From: Euperipatoides rowelli
Taxonomy: Eukaryota > Onychophora > Udeonychophora > Euonychophora > Peripatopsidae
Length of the DNA: 16,691 nucleotides
Assembly: GCA_003024985.2 (NCBI GenBank)
Contig: PXIH01S0003586.1
Reading direction: 5' to 3' (one strand)
Shown: in pieces, positions 16,168 through 16,691 of the stretch
Numbering within the stretch: position 1 is the first letter of the stretch
Layout of the letters: each line of letters starts with the position of its first letter
Notes under the pieces: generated by a model
What the model saw: the letters and a program-made list of their open reading frames with translations, nothing else
Told to the model about the DNA's origin: nothing
Database searches by the model: none
Program-made: the position numbers and the translations under genes

Positions 16168-16691
16168 CAATCTGTTGGTTCCTATATATTCCTATTGAGA
16201 ATTCAGGAACAAACTTGACTTATTGACTTACTATGACCCTAGAAGCAACATAGGGTACCTGGTAACCCACAGTCTGTCTGTTATTGATATTTCCATGCCT
16301 TTAAGCTATCGAGAACAAACCTGACAAATTGACTTACTTTAAGCCTACAAGTAACATTGAATACTTGGGTACCCATCTGTCTGTAATGACTGTTCCTATA
16401 TATTCCAATGCCATTGGTGCTTTCGAAAACTAACTTGGCAGATTGACACTATGGCCTATTTGTAACATAATGTAACCTGAAAACCTGTCAGTCTGCCTGT
16501 TCTTATATCCTATGCCTTCTGAAACAAACTTGACAAATTGACTATGGCTTGATGAGTAACATAAAAGATACCTGGAAATCCAACAGTCTTTCTTTTATTT
16601 CCAAGCCCTTTGAGAAATAATGGCCAAACTTGGTGAAATAATGAACCACTATGATGCTATTGTATATGAAAATCAAATATCCTTTAGCTCA
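16168..16691 (+). repeat. ~95-112 bp-unit satellite, about five diverged units
   Basis: The phrase ACCTGG-type plus AACCC..TCTGTCTGTT recurs with starts near 16257, 16363, 16475 and 16570. Each unit contains a variant of GAAAACAAACTTGACAGATTG and TGACTTACTATG...AAGTAACATA. Units diverge strongly to the right. The first unit is nearly identical to 12676-12767. Confidence 0.8.

Noticed and set aside
1-16691. CRISPR arrays, tRNA genes, bacterial operons
   Set aside because: No regularly spaced identical repeats with unique spacers, no tRNA B-box with cloverleaf, and no tandem ORFs with ribosome-binding sites were seen.

Overview
This is a roughly 65-70% AT, gene-poor stretch of an animal genome, most likely an invertebrate. 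Supporting signs are intron-style splice signals, AATAAA polyadenylation signals, APE-type (RTE-like) LINE fragments, short inverted-repeat transposons, minisatellites and microsatellites. There are no operons, Shine-Dalgarno sites, tRNAs or rRNAs, and I cannot place the species. Eight single 'n' characters (3158, 4874, 6243, 8306, 8781, 9338, 12779, 16167) look like contig joins. At least two of them enclose a misplaced contig, so order across an 'n' should not be trusted.

Layout. 1-3157: intergenic DNA with a possible last exon at the very start, a cluster of nested palindromes near 1.1 kb, a T21/A23 homopolymer palindrome and a diverged ~220-bp tandem duplication. 3159-4873: minus-strand LINE piece (end of endonuclease through reverse transcriptase). 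4875-6242: begins with an exact 211-bp copy of 2947-3157, then carries the best terminal-exon candidates, one on each strand. 6244-8305: start of the LINE endonuclease with its 5' leader, then mostly empty AT-rich DNA. 8059-9337 and 9873-11213: two direct copies of a ~1.3-kb non-coding repeat with CCAAT boxes, a TATA box held between hairpin arms, and AATAAA about 200 bp further on, resembling an LTR or a mobile promoter. 11.3-12.0 kb: the 3' part of another LINE copy and a possible minus-strand exon. 12029-12299: a 271-bp MITE-like element.

The clearest host gene evidence is the exon at 12395-12488. It has a long polypyrimidine tract and AG before it, an ATG, a signal peptide and an ideal GTAAGT donor in phase 0. 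A phase-0 candidate last exon lies at 15908-16054; together they would encode a small secreted protein of 78 residues with three cysteines after the signal peptide. Another candidate last exon lies at 15512-15612. Between them is a ~0.9-kb minisatellite whose ~55-70 bp units each pair an ETS-like AGGAAGT with a YY1-like GCCATCTTG. The window ends in a ~100-bp-unit satellite that also occurs before the 12779 gap.

Most host gene calls here are single exons judged by eye from splice signals and reading frame. They should be read as candidates. The transposon and repeat calls are firmer.
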